Assembly: GCF_000418555.1 (NCBI RefSeq)
Contig: NZ_ATKM01000007.1
Location: 113,408-177,407, forward strand
Direction: 5' to 3'
Source: Pseudomonas sp. P818
GTDB lineage: Bacteria > Pseudomonadota > Gammaproteobacteria > Pseudomonadales > Pseudomonadaceae
DNA length: 64,000 bases
Positions 8,773 to 17,199 of the stretch are shown here, one piece after another. Both the position numbers and the translations under genes were made by a program. The number at the start of each line of letters is the position of its first letter. The stretch's first letter is position 1. Below the pieces are notes generated by a model. It had not been told where the DNA came from. It was given only the letters and a program-made list of their open reading frames with translations, and searched no databases.

Positions 8773-9912
8773 ATGCCCTCCAATCGTCTGCTTTCGATCG
8801 ATGCCCTGCGCGGCTTGGTCATCCTCTTCATGCTGCTCGATCATGTTCGCGAAACCTTCTACCTGCATCAGCAGGTTGGCGACCCCATGGATGTGACTGC
8901 CACGGAGCCGGCGCTGTTCTTCAGCCGCACCCTGGCGCATCTGTGCGCGCCGGTGTTCATCCTGCTCACCGGGCTTTCGGCCTTTCTCTACGGGGAAAAG
9001 CAGATGAGCCGCACGGCGACCAGCGCCTTTCTGTTCAAGCGCGGGCTTTTTCTCGTGGTGCTGGAATTCACCCTGGTCAACTTCGCCTGGACCTTCCAGT
9101 TCCCGCCCACGGTGATCTACCTGCAGGTGATCTGGGCCATCGGCCTGAGCATGCTGGCGCTGTCCCTGCTGCTATGGCTGCCGCGCGCGTTGCTGGCCGT
9201 GCTGGGCCTGATGCTGGTGGCCGGGCACAACCTGCTCGACGGGCTGCACTTCGGTGTCGAGTCGGCCATGCACATTCCCTGGGCGATCCTGCATGACCGT
9301 GGCTGGCTCGAGTTTTCCGAGTCGCTGCGTCTGCGTACCTCTTACCCCGTGTTGCCGTGGATCGGTGTGATTGCCCTGGGTTATGTGATCGGTCCCTGGT
9401 TCCGCAGCTCGCGCGACCCTCGGCAACGTCTGCAATGGCTGCAGTTGTCTGGGTTCGGCGCGCTGGCGTTGTTCGTGGTGCTGCGCCTGGTCAACGGCTA
9501 TGGCGAGAAACCCTGGACGGTCGGGGAGAGCGGGCTGCAGACACTGATGAGCCTGCTCAACATCACCAAGTACCCGCCGTCGCTGCTGTTCCTGGCGCTG
9601 ACGCTGGGCGTCGGCCTGCTACTGCTGGCTGCTTTCGAGCGCCGCAATGAGGGCCGCATGGTGCGCACGCTGGCGGTGTTCGGCAGTGCGCCGATGTTCT
9701 TCTATCTGCTGCACCTGTATGTGCTGAAGCTGCTCTACATCGCCGCGTTCGCCATCTGGGGTGCAAACCAGGGGCATTATTTCGGCTTCGCCTCGATGGT
9801 CTGGGTCTGGGCCGCGACAGTGGTGTTGGCCGTGTTGCTGTTCCCGCCAACGCAATGGTTCGCGAGGCTCAAGGCGCAGCGTCGCGACATTCGCTGGCTG
9901 AAGTACTTCTGA
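8773..9912 (+). CDS. DUF1624 / heparan-alpha-glucosaminide acetyltransferase-like membrane protein
   Basis: A 379-residue integral membrane protein with about 9-10 hydrophobic segments. It starts with RLLSIDALRGLVILFMLLDH, the conserved first helix of the DUF1624/COG3503 family, which is related to acyltransferases that move acetyl groups across membranes. A conserved His in LLDH is the likely functional residue of the family. The acceptor is unknown. The start has only a weak GAAG upstream. The gene ends just before a bidirectional terminator and faces the TonB receptor gene convergently. Confidence 0.85.
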   Translation: MPSNRLLSIDALRGLVILFMLLDHVRETFYLHQQVGDPMDVTATEPALFFSRTLAHLCAPVFILLTGLSAFLYGEKQMSRTATSAFLFKRGLFLVVLEFTLVNFAWTFQFPPTVIYLQVIWAIGLSMLALSLLLWLPRALLAVLGLMLVAGHNLLDGLHFGVESAMHIPWAILHDRGWLEFSESLRLRTSYPVLPWIGVIALGYVIGPWFRSSRDPRQRLQWLQLSGFGALALFVVLRLVNGYGEKPWTVGESGLQTLMSLLNITKYPPSLLFLALTLGVGLLLLAAFERRNEGRMVRTLAVFGSAPMFFYLLHLYVLKLLYIAAFAIWGANQGHYFGFASMVWVWAATVVLAVLLFPPTQWFARLKAQRRDIRWLKYF

Positions 9913-9923
9913 TCAGCAAATAG

Positions 9924-9952
9924 AAAAGGCCAGGGTTCTTCCCTGGCCTTTT
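9924..9952. terminator. Bidirectional rho-independent terminator
   Basis: AAAAGGCCAGGG and CCCTGGCCTTTT form a perfect 12-bp stem around a 5-nt loop, with A and T runs on both sides. It lies between the convergent DUF1624 and TonB receptor genes and can serve both. Confidence 0.9.
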
Positions 9953-9993
9953 CATTCGAGCTTCTGGCGCACCTGCGGCGCGGCGTGCTGGAC

Positions 9994-12045
9994 TTACAGC
10001 TTCATGTTCACCGACAGATAGGCCGAGCGGCCCGGTGCCGGGGAGAACATCGGCTGGTCGTCACCGCCCCAGAAGAAGTTGTCGAACCACACGTACTCAT
10101 ACTCGCGATCGGTCAGGTTCTTCAGCTGCAGGTCGAGGCTGGTGGTCGCGGAGACCTGATAGCGCACGTTGGCATCGAGCACCGCGAAGCCGCCGTACTT
10201 GCCCTGTTCGTTGAGCGTGTCGATGTAGTAATCGCCCTGGGCGCGCGCTTGCAGGCCGAAGCGCCAGGCGTCGTTGAACTGGTAATCGACGCCGGCATTG
10301 CTGATGTAGCGCGGGGTGGAGATCACTTCGTTACCTGCCAGGGAGCGACCGCCGTCGGTGAAGGCGCTGCGTACCTTGGCTTGCTGGATGGCGTGCGAGC
10401 CCCATACCGTCCATTGCTGGTTGAGTTGCGCGGTGATCTGCATGTCGACACCGCGGCGGCGGGTTTCGCCGAGGCCGACCGTGGTACCGGTCGCGGGCAT
10501 GTTGGAAACCTCGTCGGTGGCGTCCTGCTGCCATACGGCGATCCGCGCCTCGGAGCCGGCGAAGGGCTTGAACTTCACGCCCACTTCCTTGCCGGTGTTG
10601 ATCGAGGGCTTGTACGCAGCCTGGCCAGCGGTCATGTAAGCCGGGCCCTCCGAACCCGTGAGAATCTGGAAGGTGCGGCCCCAGTTGGCATATACGTTCA
10701 TGTCCGGGGTGATGCTGTACACCACGCTGAGCTTGGGTTGCTCGATCCAGCCGTAGTCCTGCAGCTTGGCTTTCTCACCGCTCATCAACTCGGTGTTGCC
10801 GGAAAACTTGTCCACCCGGTAGGCCGGGATGATCTTCAGTTTTTCGATGGGCTGGATGATCGCCTGAGCGTAGGCACCGGTGTTGTACAGCGTGTAGCTG
10901 TCATCGTTCTGCGTACGTGCCGGCGGCGCGTCGAAGTCGGTGGGGATGCCGAAGTTGTAGCGATAGCGGCGGTACTCGTTGTTCTGCTGCTCGTAGTTGA
11001 CGCCACCATCGAGAGTGAGCATCTCGTGGGCGCGCCAGGTCAGGTTGCTCAGCACGCCGGTCTGCCGTTCCTGCCACTGGCGGCGCTGGCGTGGGGCGTT
11101 GCCGACCGGGTAGTCGGTGAAGGTCACGGTGCGGTCATCGTCGTAGCTGTTGTAGTACAGCTTGTTGCTCAGGCTCAGGTCGTCGCTGAGCTGGAAATCG
11201 GCATGCCCACTGAGGTGCTTCATGTCGCGGTCGTCGCCGTCGTTGGCGTTCTTCGCTGGCGACTGCGTGCGGCTGGCGGCCAGTTGCCGGGCGGTGAGAA
11301 AGCCCGGTTCCTCGGCTTCGTGATGATAGAGGCGGGCGACCACACCGAGCTTCATGGTCTGTTCGTCATCGGTGACGAACCACTTGCCGCCCAGGGAATA
11401 CTTGTTGGAGTCGCTGTGGTCGCGGAAGCCGTCGGAGTCCTGCTTGGCCAGGAAGTAGTTCTGCGCGAAGTTGCCTTCTTCATGGCCGACCGCCAGCTGG
11501 AATTCGCGGGTGTTGAAGCTGCCGTAGGTCAGGCGGCCATCGGTGTAGTTGCCGCCCTGACGGGTGACGAAGTTGATGTTGCCGCCAATGTTGTGCAAGC
11601 CGTAGCGCGGATCGTTGGTGCCGCGCACCACCTCGATGTAGTCGATGTCCAGCGGGAAGACCATGTCGATGAAGCGCTGGTTGCCGCTGTTGACGTTGCT
11701 CGGCACGCCGTCGATCAGGGTCTTGATGCCGTTGATATAACCTTCGCCATTGAAGGCGCGGAAGGTCACCTTGCCCGATTCGGCACCCATGCGCGTCTCG
11801 GTCAGCTGGATGCCGGGCATCTGGCCTACCAGCTCCCAGCTGTTCATCACGGTTTTGTCCTCGATCTTGTCGCTGCCCATGATGTCGACCGAGGTCAGGA
11901 TGCTGTCGGTGCGCAGCGTACCGGTGGCGTCCGGGGTGACGTAGACCGAGCCGAGCGAGACGGTGGAGTTGCCGGAGGAGGCTGCATGGATCTGAGGCGC
12001 GACCAGTGCGGTCATGACGGCAAGGGAGGCCGAGGTGGCTTTCAT
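9994..12045 (-). CDS. TonB-dependent outer-membrane receptor
   Basis: A 683-residue receptor: a signal peptide ending near HAA, a plug domain (about residues 45-175, with VVRGTNDPRYG and the strand GGNINFVTRQGG), then a beta-barrel ending in the strand YLSVNMKL. It would import a metal chelate or another scarce nutrient using TonB energy. The ligand is not recognisable; a nearby Zur-like site hints at zinc. I chose the ATG at 12045 because AGGAA stands five bases upstream; an ATG five codons earlier lacks this. No partner transport genes are adjacent. The terminal residue is Leu rather than the commoner Phe. Confidence 0.9.
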   Translation of the reverse strand: MKATSASLAVMTALVAPQIHAASSGNSTVSLGSVYVTPDATGTLRTDSILTSVDIMGSDKIEDKTVMNSWELVGQMPGIQLTETRMGAESGKVTFRAFNGEGYINGIKTLIDGVPSNVNSGNQRFIDMVFPLDIDYIEVVRGTNDPRYGLHNIGGNINFVTRQGGNYTDGRLTYGSFNTREFQLAVGHEEGNFAQNYFLAKQDSDGFRDHSDSNKYSLGGKWFVTDDEQTMKLGVVARLYHHEAEEPGFLTARQLAASRTQSPAKNANDGDDRDMKHLSGHADFQLSDDLSLSNKLYYNSYDDDRTVTFTDYPVGNAPRQRRQWQERQTGVLSNLTWRAHEMLTLDGGVNYEQQNNEYRRYRYNFGIPTDFDAPPARTQNDDSYTLYNTGAYAQAIIQPIEKLKIIPAYRVDKFSGNTELMSGEKAKLQDYGWIEQPKLSVVYSITPDMNVYANWGRTFQILTGSEGPAYMTAGQAAYKPSINTGKEVGVKFKPFAGSEARIAVWQQDATDEVSNMPATGTTVGLGETRRRGVDMQITAQLNQQWTVWGSHAIQQAKVRSAFTDGGRSLAGNEVISTPRYISNAGVDYQFNDAWRFGLQARAQGDYYIDTLNEQGKYGGFAVLDANVRYQVSATTSLDLQLKNLTDREYEYVWFDNFFWGGDDQPMFSPAPGRSAYLSVNMKL

Positions 12046-12180
12046 GGGTATTCCTAGCATTGCTTTTCTAAGTGTCGGGAGGTTGTTGCGTTGGCCTGCA
12101 GCTCGGGCTGGCGAATTTCCAGGCCGCGGCGAGCTGTCCGGTTGTGCCGGAGCGTTGCGGATGAGGCTCTCGATAAAGAC

Positions 12181-12193
12181 GTTATATCATAAC
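12181..12193. promoter_or_regulatory. Zur-box-like palindrome upstream of the TonB receptor
   Basis: GTTATATCATAAC fits GTTATAnTATAAC with one mismatch and is an inverted repeat of GTTAT/ATAAC. It lies 136 bp before the receptor start, in the 341-bp gap (12046-12386) between the receptor and the GGDEF gene. That gap holds no other feature I can support. Confidence 0.4.
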
Positions 12194-12386
12194 AATTTTA
12201 TGGCGCTCGGCCAGTCCGAGACCGTCGGCTTTTGCCTGCGTTGTGCCGTCTAGAGCGGTTGGCCGCGCTACTCAGCGCATCGAGGCCCAGCAGCCTGGGC
12301 CACAGGTGGTACGGACGATTAGACGCCAGCCCACTAATGGCGTATCAATATCAGGCGTGCTTCGCGTTTCTATCCAGGCAATCACT

Positions 12387-14051
12387 ATGCAGTCCCTGTG
12401 TTCGATCAGCGCGCCCGGCAGCGCCAACGATGAGCGTCTCGATGGGTTGGTACGCCTGCTTGGTCGGTATTTCGATGCGACCGCCGTCCTGATCTGGGGC
12501 GCTGGAGATGTGCTGCACATCTGCGCCAGCCATGAGCTGAGCGATGCACAACTGGGGAAGATCGGCGAGGCCTGCGCGACCACTCTGAGCTGGCCATTGC
12601 AGGCGCGCGAAGGCGCGACGCTAGGGACGTTGTACTTGCTGAACGCGCAACCGCGTGAGCTGGATGCAGAAGAGCGCGAAGCGCTGCAGGACTTCGCCAA
12701 CCTGGCGCATGACCTGCTGGCGCGTGAGGCCGATGAGGCTCGGCAACGTCAGGAGATCGCCGCTCTGCAGGCAAGCGAACGACGCATGGCGCTGGCCATT
12801 GCCGGTAGTGGCACCGGGATCTGGGACCGCAATATCGCTACTGGTGAGATTCACTACTCGAGCAGTTGGAAGGCTCTGCTCGGTTACGCCGAGCACGAAA
12901 TCGGCAATCGCATCGAAGAGAGCTACACCCGCGTGCATCCGGCCGACCTCGATTACGTCAAGGCGACCATCCAGGCGCATCTGGATCAGCGCACTGCGGC
13001 CTATGAAGTCGAGCACCGTCTGCGCTGCCGCGATGGTCAGTACAAATGGGTGTGCAGCCGCGGCAAGGTGGTCGAGCGCGACAAGTACGGCAAGCCGCTG
13101 CGGATGATCGGCACCACCACCGACATCACCGCCATGCGTCGGCTGTCCGAGCAGGTGCAGCAGACCGCTGCTCTGATGACCGACCTGACCAACGAAATCC
13201 CCGGCATGGTCTTTCAGTACCGCAGGCAGCCCGGTGGCGAATCGTCCTTCACCTATGTCAGCGCCGGCGCGCAAGCTATCTGCGGCCTGAATGCGATGCA
13301 ACTGATGGACGATGCGCAGGCTCTTACAGCCATCGTCCACCCGGACGATCGCATGGCGTTCATCGACTCCTTCGAGCTGTCGGCCGAGGAGCTGACGCCC
13401 TGGCATCTGGAGTTTCGCATTCAGGTAGCGGGGCGCGACATTACCTGGTGCCTGGGCGAAGCCCGACCGCGCCGCGAAGAGGGCGGTGGCGTGATCTGGC
13501 ATGGCGTCATGACCGACGTGACCGAGCGCAAACAGATCGAGGCCGAGCTGCAGGCCTTCGCCACCACCGATTTTCTCACTCAGCTGGCCAACCGTCGCCA
13601 TTTCCTGCATCAGCTCGAAGCCGAACTGGCACGCCTGCGGCGCAACCCCGAGCAGAGTGCGGCGATCCTGATGTTCGATCTCGACTACTTCAAGGCCATC
13701 AACGACCGCTGGGGGCACAATGTCGGCGATCAGGCCCTGCGCCATTTCGCCGCGATACTCGGCAGCCAGTTGCGCAAGACCGATACGGCCGGACGCCTGG
13801 GCGGCGAGGAGTTCGCCGTGGTGCTCAGCGAGGCGAATCTGGACAAGGCCATGCACTTCGCCACGCGCATCCAGAACCAACTGGCCAGCACGCCCATCCA
13901 GCATGCGGGAGAGCAGATCTACCTGGCGGTCAGCGTGGGTATCTCATCGCTCAACGCCAGCGATGCCAGCGTCGAGGCCGCCTTGTCGCGTAGCGATATT
14001 GCCCTGTACTGCGCCAAGCGTGGCGGGCGAAACCGCATCGAGCACCACTGA
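12387..14051 (+). CDS. PAS-PAS-GGDEF diguanylate cyclase
   Basis: A 554-residue signalling enzyme that should make cyclic di-GMP. An N-terminal GAF-like sensory region (about residues 1-125) is followed by two PAS domains (about 130-255 and 265-390, each ending in a DxTxxK/M-type motif such as TDVTERKQ) and a GGDEF domain. The active site is GGEEF at 472-476. RKTD at 463-466 forms the RxxD product-inhibition site exactly five residues upstream, so activity and feedback inhibition are both expected. No membrane helices are visible. The start at 12387 excludes a longer ORF with an atypical Arg/Gln-rich N-terminus. Confidence 0.9.
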   Translation: MQSLCSISAPGSANDERLDGLVRLLGRYFDATAVLIWGAGDVLHICASHELSDAQLGKIGEACATTLSWPLQAREGATLGTLYLLNAQPRELDAEEREALQDFANLAHDLLAREADEARQRQEIAALQASERRMALAIAGSGTGIWDRNIATGEIHYSSSWKALLGYAEHEIGNRIEESYTRVHPADLDYVKATIQAHLDQRTAAYEVEHRLRCRDGQYKWVCSRGKVVERDKYGKPLRMIGTTTDITAMRRLSEQVQQTAALMTDLTNEIPGMVFQYRRQPGGESSFTYVSAGAQAICGLNAMQLMDDAQALTAIVHPDDRMAFIDSFELSAEELTPWHLEFRIQVAGRDITWCLGEARPRREEGGGVIWHGVMTDVTERKQIEAELQAFATTDFLTQLANRRHFLHQLEAELARLRRNPEQSAAILMFDLDYFKAINDRWGHNVGDQALRHFAAILGSQLRKTDTAGRLGGEEFAVVLSEANLDKAMHFATRIQNQLASTPIQHAGEQIYLAVSVGISSLNASDASVEAALSRSDIALYCAKRGGRNRIEHH

Positions 14052-14063
14052 CCGCCGACTCTA

Positions 14064-14624
14064 TCAAGCGGCTTGTAAGGCCTGGCTGATCGCATCATTG
14101 AAGGCGGGAATATCACCCGGATTGCGTGAGGTGATCAGCGTCCAGTTCTGCCCCGGGCACACCTGCACCTCGGCGTCGACCCAGCTGGCTCCGGCGTTGG
14201 CCAGATCCAGGCGTACGCTGGAGTAGGACGTCATCACCTTGCCCGGCACCACGCCGGCATCGATCAGCAGCCAGGGGCCATGACAGATCGCCGCGACCGT
14301 CTTGCCGGCATCGCGAAACTCCTGCACCAGGCGCTGCGCATCTTCGTCCTGGCGCAGGGTATCGGCATTCACCGTGCCGCCGGGAATCACCAGCAAGTCG
14401 TAGTTCGCAGCGCTCAGCCCCTTGAGCTGAGTGTCGGACTGCACGCTGACGTCCTTTTCGCTGTCCTTCAGCCAGGTCTCGGCTTCGCCGCCCTTGACGC
14501 TGGCATGGGTGACGCTTGCGCCCTGATCCTTCAGCGCCTGCATCGGTTTGAGCAACTCGTCGCGCTCGATGCCGGTGTTGGCGGTGATGAACAGCACCTT
14601 TTTGCCTTGCAGATTCGAACCCAT
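14064..14624 (-). CDS. DJ-1/PfpI family protein (type 1 glutamine amidotransferase-like)
   Basis: A 186-residue alpha/beta protein of the PfpI/YhbO type. The nucleophile elbow AAICHGPW places Cys114 as the reactive residue, and VIPGG forms the oxyanion strand. The first strand KKVLFITANTGIERDELLKP carries the conserved acidic residue. Relatives act as stress proteins, glyoxalase/deglycase-like enzymes or peptidases; which applies here is open. GGAGG precedes the ATG at 14624, while an ORF start 63 bases earlier has no such site. It is convergent with the GGDEF gene (12 bp apart). Confidence 0.88.
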   Translation of the reverse strand: MGSNLQGKKVLFITANTGIERDELLKPMQALKDQGASVTHASVKGGEAETWLKDSEKDVSVQSDTQLKGLSAANYDLLVIPGGTVNADTLRQDEDAQRLVQEFRDAGKTVAAICHGPWLLIDAGVVPGKVMTSYSSVRLDLANAGASWVDAEVQVCPGQNWTLITSRNPGDIPAFNDAISQALQAA

Positions 14625-14770
14625 GATCGATACCTCCGCTGATGCGCCCAAAGACGCAGTGAATGGCCGCGTTGGCGAACGCGGCATGTATCAGGATTGA
14701 AAGGCGCGAGACGCAGAAGTTCGAATTGATTGGTGGGCTACGGCTACCACCAGGCTCTGTCTCGGCCGTG

Positions 14771-15316
14771 TCACAGATTCGCCGAGGGCAACTGCAGCCA
14801 GATGGAGAACACGCCGAGTACGCTCCAGAACACGATGAACAGCCAGGGCGAGCGCAGGAAGAACATCAGTGACTTGTAGGTGCTCTCCCTGCTGGCCTCC
14901 TGCTCGCTGAACAGTGGTGAGTCGTCATAGGCATGGCCGAACTCGGGATCGCTGCGCAGCAACTGCTCCTGCTTGTAGTGCCAGTGCTCGATGATCGTCG
15001 CGGAGGCCCTGATCCCCGGCCAGGCGTGCAGTGAGTTGATGATACCCAGCAGCGTGAACAGCGCCGGAACCACCAAGGTGAATAGCGCCCCCCAGTTTTC
15101 GTTCAGGTTGGCCATGGACGATGCGTAAGCGATCACCAGAAACGACTGCGCTGTCAGGTAGGAGTTGGTACGCCCGGCCAGCAAGCTGGTTTCATACTGA
15201 ATTTCCCGGCGGTAGAAATCGAGCCGCTCCTTTGGCGTGCCGAAGATCATCAGCTCCGCCTGCTTCTCACGCTGCGCGTCATGGGTTTCGGAGGTAATGA
15301 TTCGCGAGGTTTTCAT
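14771..15316 (-). CDS. Small membrane protein with about three transmembrane segments
   Basis: A 181-residue protein. The N-terminal 65 residues are charged and helical (ERLDFYRREIQYETSLLAGR), followed by two adjacent hydrophobic segments (about 70-120) and a third near the C-terminus (SPWLFIVFWSVLGVFSIWL). This charged helix plus paired helices recalls SLATT-type membrane effectors and uncharacterised Pseudomonas membrane proteins, but I cannot assign a family. The ATG at 15316 has AAAGGCG closely upstream. An upstream in-frame extension is rich in Arg and unlikely. It is a lone gene, divergent from the tetR gene. Confidence 0.65.
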   Translation of the reverse strand: MKTSRIITSETHDAQREKQAELMIFGTPKERLDFYRREIQYETSLLAGRTNSYLTAQSFLVIAYASSMANLNENWGALFTLVVPALFTLLGIINSLHAWPGIRASATIIEHWHYKQEQLLRSDPEFGHAYDDSPLFSEQEASRESTYKSLMFFLRSPWLFIVFWSVLGVFSIWLQLPSANL

Positions 15317-15564
15317 CGCCTTTGCTCGACTGTCGAATGGACGTCGCCGCATGCACAGATGCAGCAGGGACTGAGGATTTAGACTGCGGGCTCTTGAGTC
15401 ATTCAGTGTTTTTCTCGGAAGAGTGCGCCTCCCGTGGCCCGCCATTGGCGTGGCCAATCTGGGGTGCTCGTCTCGGCTGCGCTCCTCGTCGGGCTTCGAA
15501 TCATGGACAGGCAGGCGGGATCTGCTCCGAGCCGATGAACCGAAGGATTTTTGGCTTGACCGAC

Positions 15565-15613
15565 TAGGATGGTCGTCCTAGGCTCGATTCTATTGATTAG
15601 GTCGATTGTCCTA
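15565..15613. promoter_or_regulatory. Paired operator palindromes upstream of the tetR gene
   Basis: TAGGATGGTCGTCCTA (15565-15580) and TAGGTCGATTGTCCTA (15598-15613) are two 16-bp sites sharing TAGG...TCCTA arms; the second begins 33 bp after the first. TTGACC at 15554-15559 is a candidate -35, so site 1 would sit between -35 and -10. This is the layout expected for autorepression by the TetR protein starting at 15635. Confidence 0.65.
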
Positions 15614-15634
15614 AAGGCGACAGGCAGGCTCTGA

Positions 15635-16222
15635 ATGACTGACATGACTACCCGCGAGCGCATCGTTAACGAGGCGGACAGGCTGTTCTACGAACGGGGC
15701 TATGAGCACACTTCCTTCGCCGACATCGCCGAGGCTGTGGGCATCTCGCGGGGCAACTTCTACTACCACCTCAAGAGCAAGGACGAGATTCTCGATGCCG
15801 TCATCGAAAAGCGCATGACGGCCATATCGGAAATGCTTCGGTCATGGGAGGACGCGAGCGGCTCCCCCTCCGAACGCATCAAGAGCTTCATCCTCATTGT
15901 TGTCACCAATCGACCGCAGATCATTCGTCACGGTTGTCCGGTCGGCACGCTCTGCAGCGAGCTGGCCAAGATCGGTCATCGTGCACAGCCGCAATCCAAT
16001 CAGCTGTTTGCCCTGTTTCGTACGTGGCTGTGTCAGCAGTTCGTCGAACTGGGACACGAGGCGGACGCCGATTCCCTAGCCATGCATGTGTTGGCATTCA
16101 GTCAGGGCGTGGCATTGCTCGCCCATGCATTTCAAGACGAGCGTTTTGTCGAGCGAGAGGTCGAGCGGATGTGCGCTTGGCTGGACGGCATCGCTGGCGA
16201 AGCGATGACCAAGACCACGTGA
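15635..16222 (+). CDS. TetR/AcrR family transcriptional regulator
   Basis: A 195-residue regulator. The N-terminal helix-turn-helix covers about residues 8-52, with TSFADIAEAVGISRGNFYYH as the recognition part, and a C-terminal ligand domain follows. It probably represses its own operon through the two palindromes just upstream. The next two genes, YciI and tag, follow after 21 and 3 bp on the same strand, so it likely controls them. The ligand is unknown; an alkylating or electrophilic compound would fit the tag gene, but that is a guess. An ATG at 15644 is an alternative start. Confidence 0.9.
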   Translation: MTDMTTRERIVNEADRLFYERGYEHTSFADIAEAVGISRGNFYYHLKSKDEILDAVIEKRMTAISEMLRSWEDASGSPSERIKSFILIVVTNRPQIIRHGCPVGTLCSELAKIGHRAQPQSNQLFALFRTWLCQQFVELGHEADADSLAMHVLAFSQGVALLAHAFQDERFVEREVERMCAWLDGIAGEAMTKTT

Positions 16223-16243
16223 TCACTTGAAGGAGGGCCGCCC

Positions 16244-16543
16244 ATGTTCATCGTGTTCCTTAGATTTTCAGCCAGGCGTGATCAGGCAGGCCAGCTGATG
16301 CAGGCTCACAAGGATTGGCTGCAGCGTGGATTCGACGACGGTGTTTTTCTCTTGGCCGGCAGCCTGCAGCTACAAGCCGGTGGGATGATCCTGGCGTGCG
16401 GGCTTACGCAAGCCCAGCTCGAGGAGCGCCTCAGCAGCGATCCATTCGTGGCGCAAGACGTAGTGCAGGCGGAAATCGTAGCGGTAGCCTTGGCCAAGGC
16501 CGATCCTCGGCTGGCGTTCTTGCTGGCGAATATGGATCGCTGA
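16244..16543 (+). CDS. YciI family protein
   Basis: A 99-residue protein of the YciI fold, opening FIVFLRFSARRDQAGQLMQAH and containing the typical GFDDGVFLLAGSL stretch with the DPF motif (SSDPFV) further on. YciI-like proteins are small ferredoxin-like-fold proteins of mostly unknown function, some with dehalogenase or hydrolase activity. AAGGAGGG precedes the ATG. The stop is three bases from the tag start, so translation of the two genes is likely coupled. Confidence 0.88.
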   Translation: MFIVFLRFSARRDQAGQLMQAHKDWLQRGFDDGVFLLAGSLQLQAGGMILACGLTQAQLEERLSSDPFVAQDVVQAEIVAVALAKADPRLAFLLANMDR

Positions 16544-16546
16544 ACC

Positions 16547-17152
16547 ATGAACGAGACGATCGTTGGCGCCGACGGTTTGCATCGCTGCCGCTGGTGCGCG
16601 GCAGCACCCGAGTTTCTCCAGTATCACGACACGGAATGGGGCTTTCCTGTTGCCGATGACAGGCGCCTGTTCGAAAAGGTGAGCCTTGAAGCATTCCAGT
16701 CGGGCCTCAGCTGGCGCACGATCCTGGCCAAGCGCGACAGTTTCCGTGCCGCATTCCATGGCTTCGATTTCCAACGCATCGCCCAATTCGACGAAAGCGA
16801 TGTGCAGCGGCTGCTGCAGGATCCGGGCATCGTCCGCCATCGCGGCAAGATCGAGGCCGTCATCAACAATGCGCGCTGCGCCTGCGACCTCGTTGCAACG
16901 GAAGGGTCGTTAGCCTCCTTCTTTTGGCGGTACGAACCCAGCGATGCGGGCTCGATTGAGCCCCAGAGCGCTTCGACTTCTGCCGAATCGGTGGCGCTGT
17001 CCAAGGAACTTAAACGTCGAGGCTGGAAGTTCGTGGGGCCTACCACCGTCTATGCGTTCATGCAGGCGATGGGACTGTTCAACGACCATGCGACTGGATG
17101 TGCGATCCGGGCAGAAGTTGAACGCGCTCGGCAATGCTTCAGGAAGCCTTAA
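16547..17152 (+). CDS. tag: DNA-3-methyladenine glycosylase I
   Basis: A 201-residue enzyme that removes 3-methyladenine from alkylated DNA to start base excision repair. CRWC (Cys14, Cys17), His27 in the signature YHDTEWGFP, and NDHATGC near the C-terminus supply the zinc-binding Cys and His residues of the Tag family. EAFQSGLSWRTIL is the conserved helix of the active-site pocket. The length is close to that of E. coli Tag (187). It is the third gene of the tetR-yciI-tag operon, an arrangement that could make repair inducible by the TetR ligand. Confidence 0.93.
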   Translation: MNETIVGADGLHRCRWCAAAPEFLQYHDTEWGFPVADDRRLFEKVSLEAFQSGLSWRTILAKRDSFRAAFHGFDFQRIAQFDESDVQRLLQDPGIVRHRGKIEAVINNARCACDLVATEGSLASFFWRYEPSDAGSIEPQSASTSAESVALSKELKRRGWKFVGPTTVYAFMQAMGLFNDHATGCAIRAEVERARQCFRKP

Positions 17153-17199
17153 CGGTGGAGTGATCTTCGCGTTTGGGACGTTTCAGCTCTCGGCCAGAA

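Noticed and set aside
9985..12057. Open frame of 690 codons on the plus strand
   Set aside because: It is the antisense shadow of the TonB receptor gene; composition (many Val/Gly/His/Ala) and absence of any domain fit a high-GC shadow.
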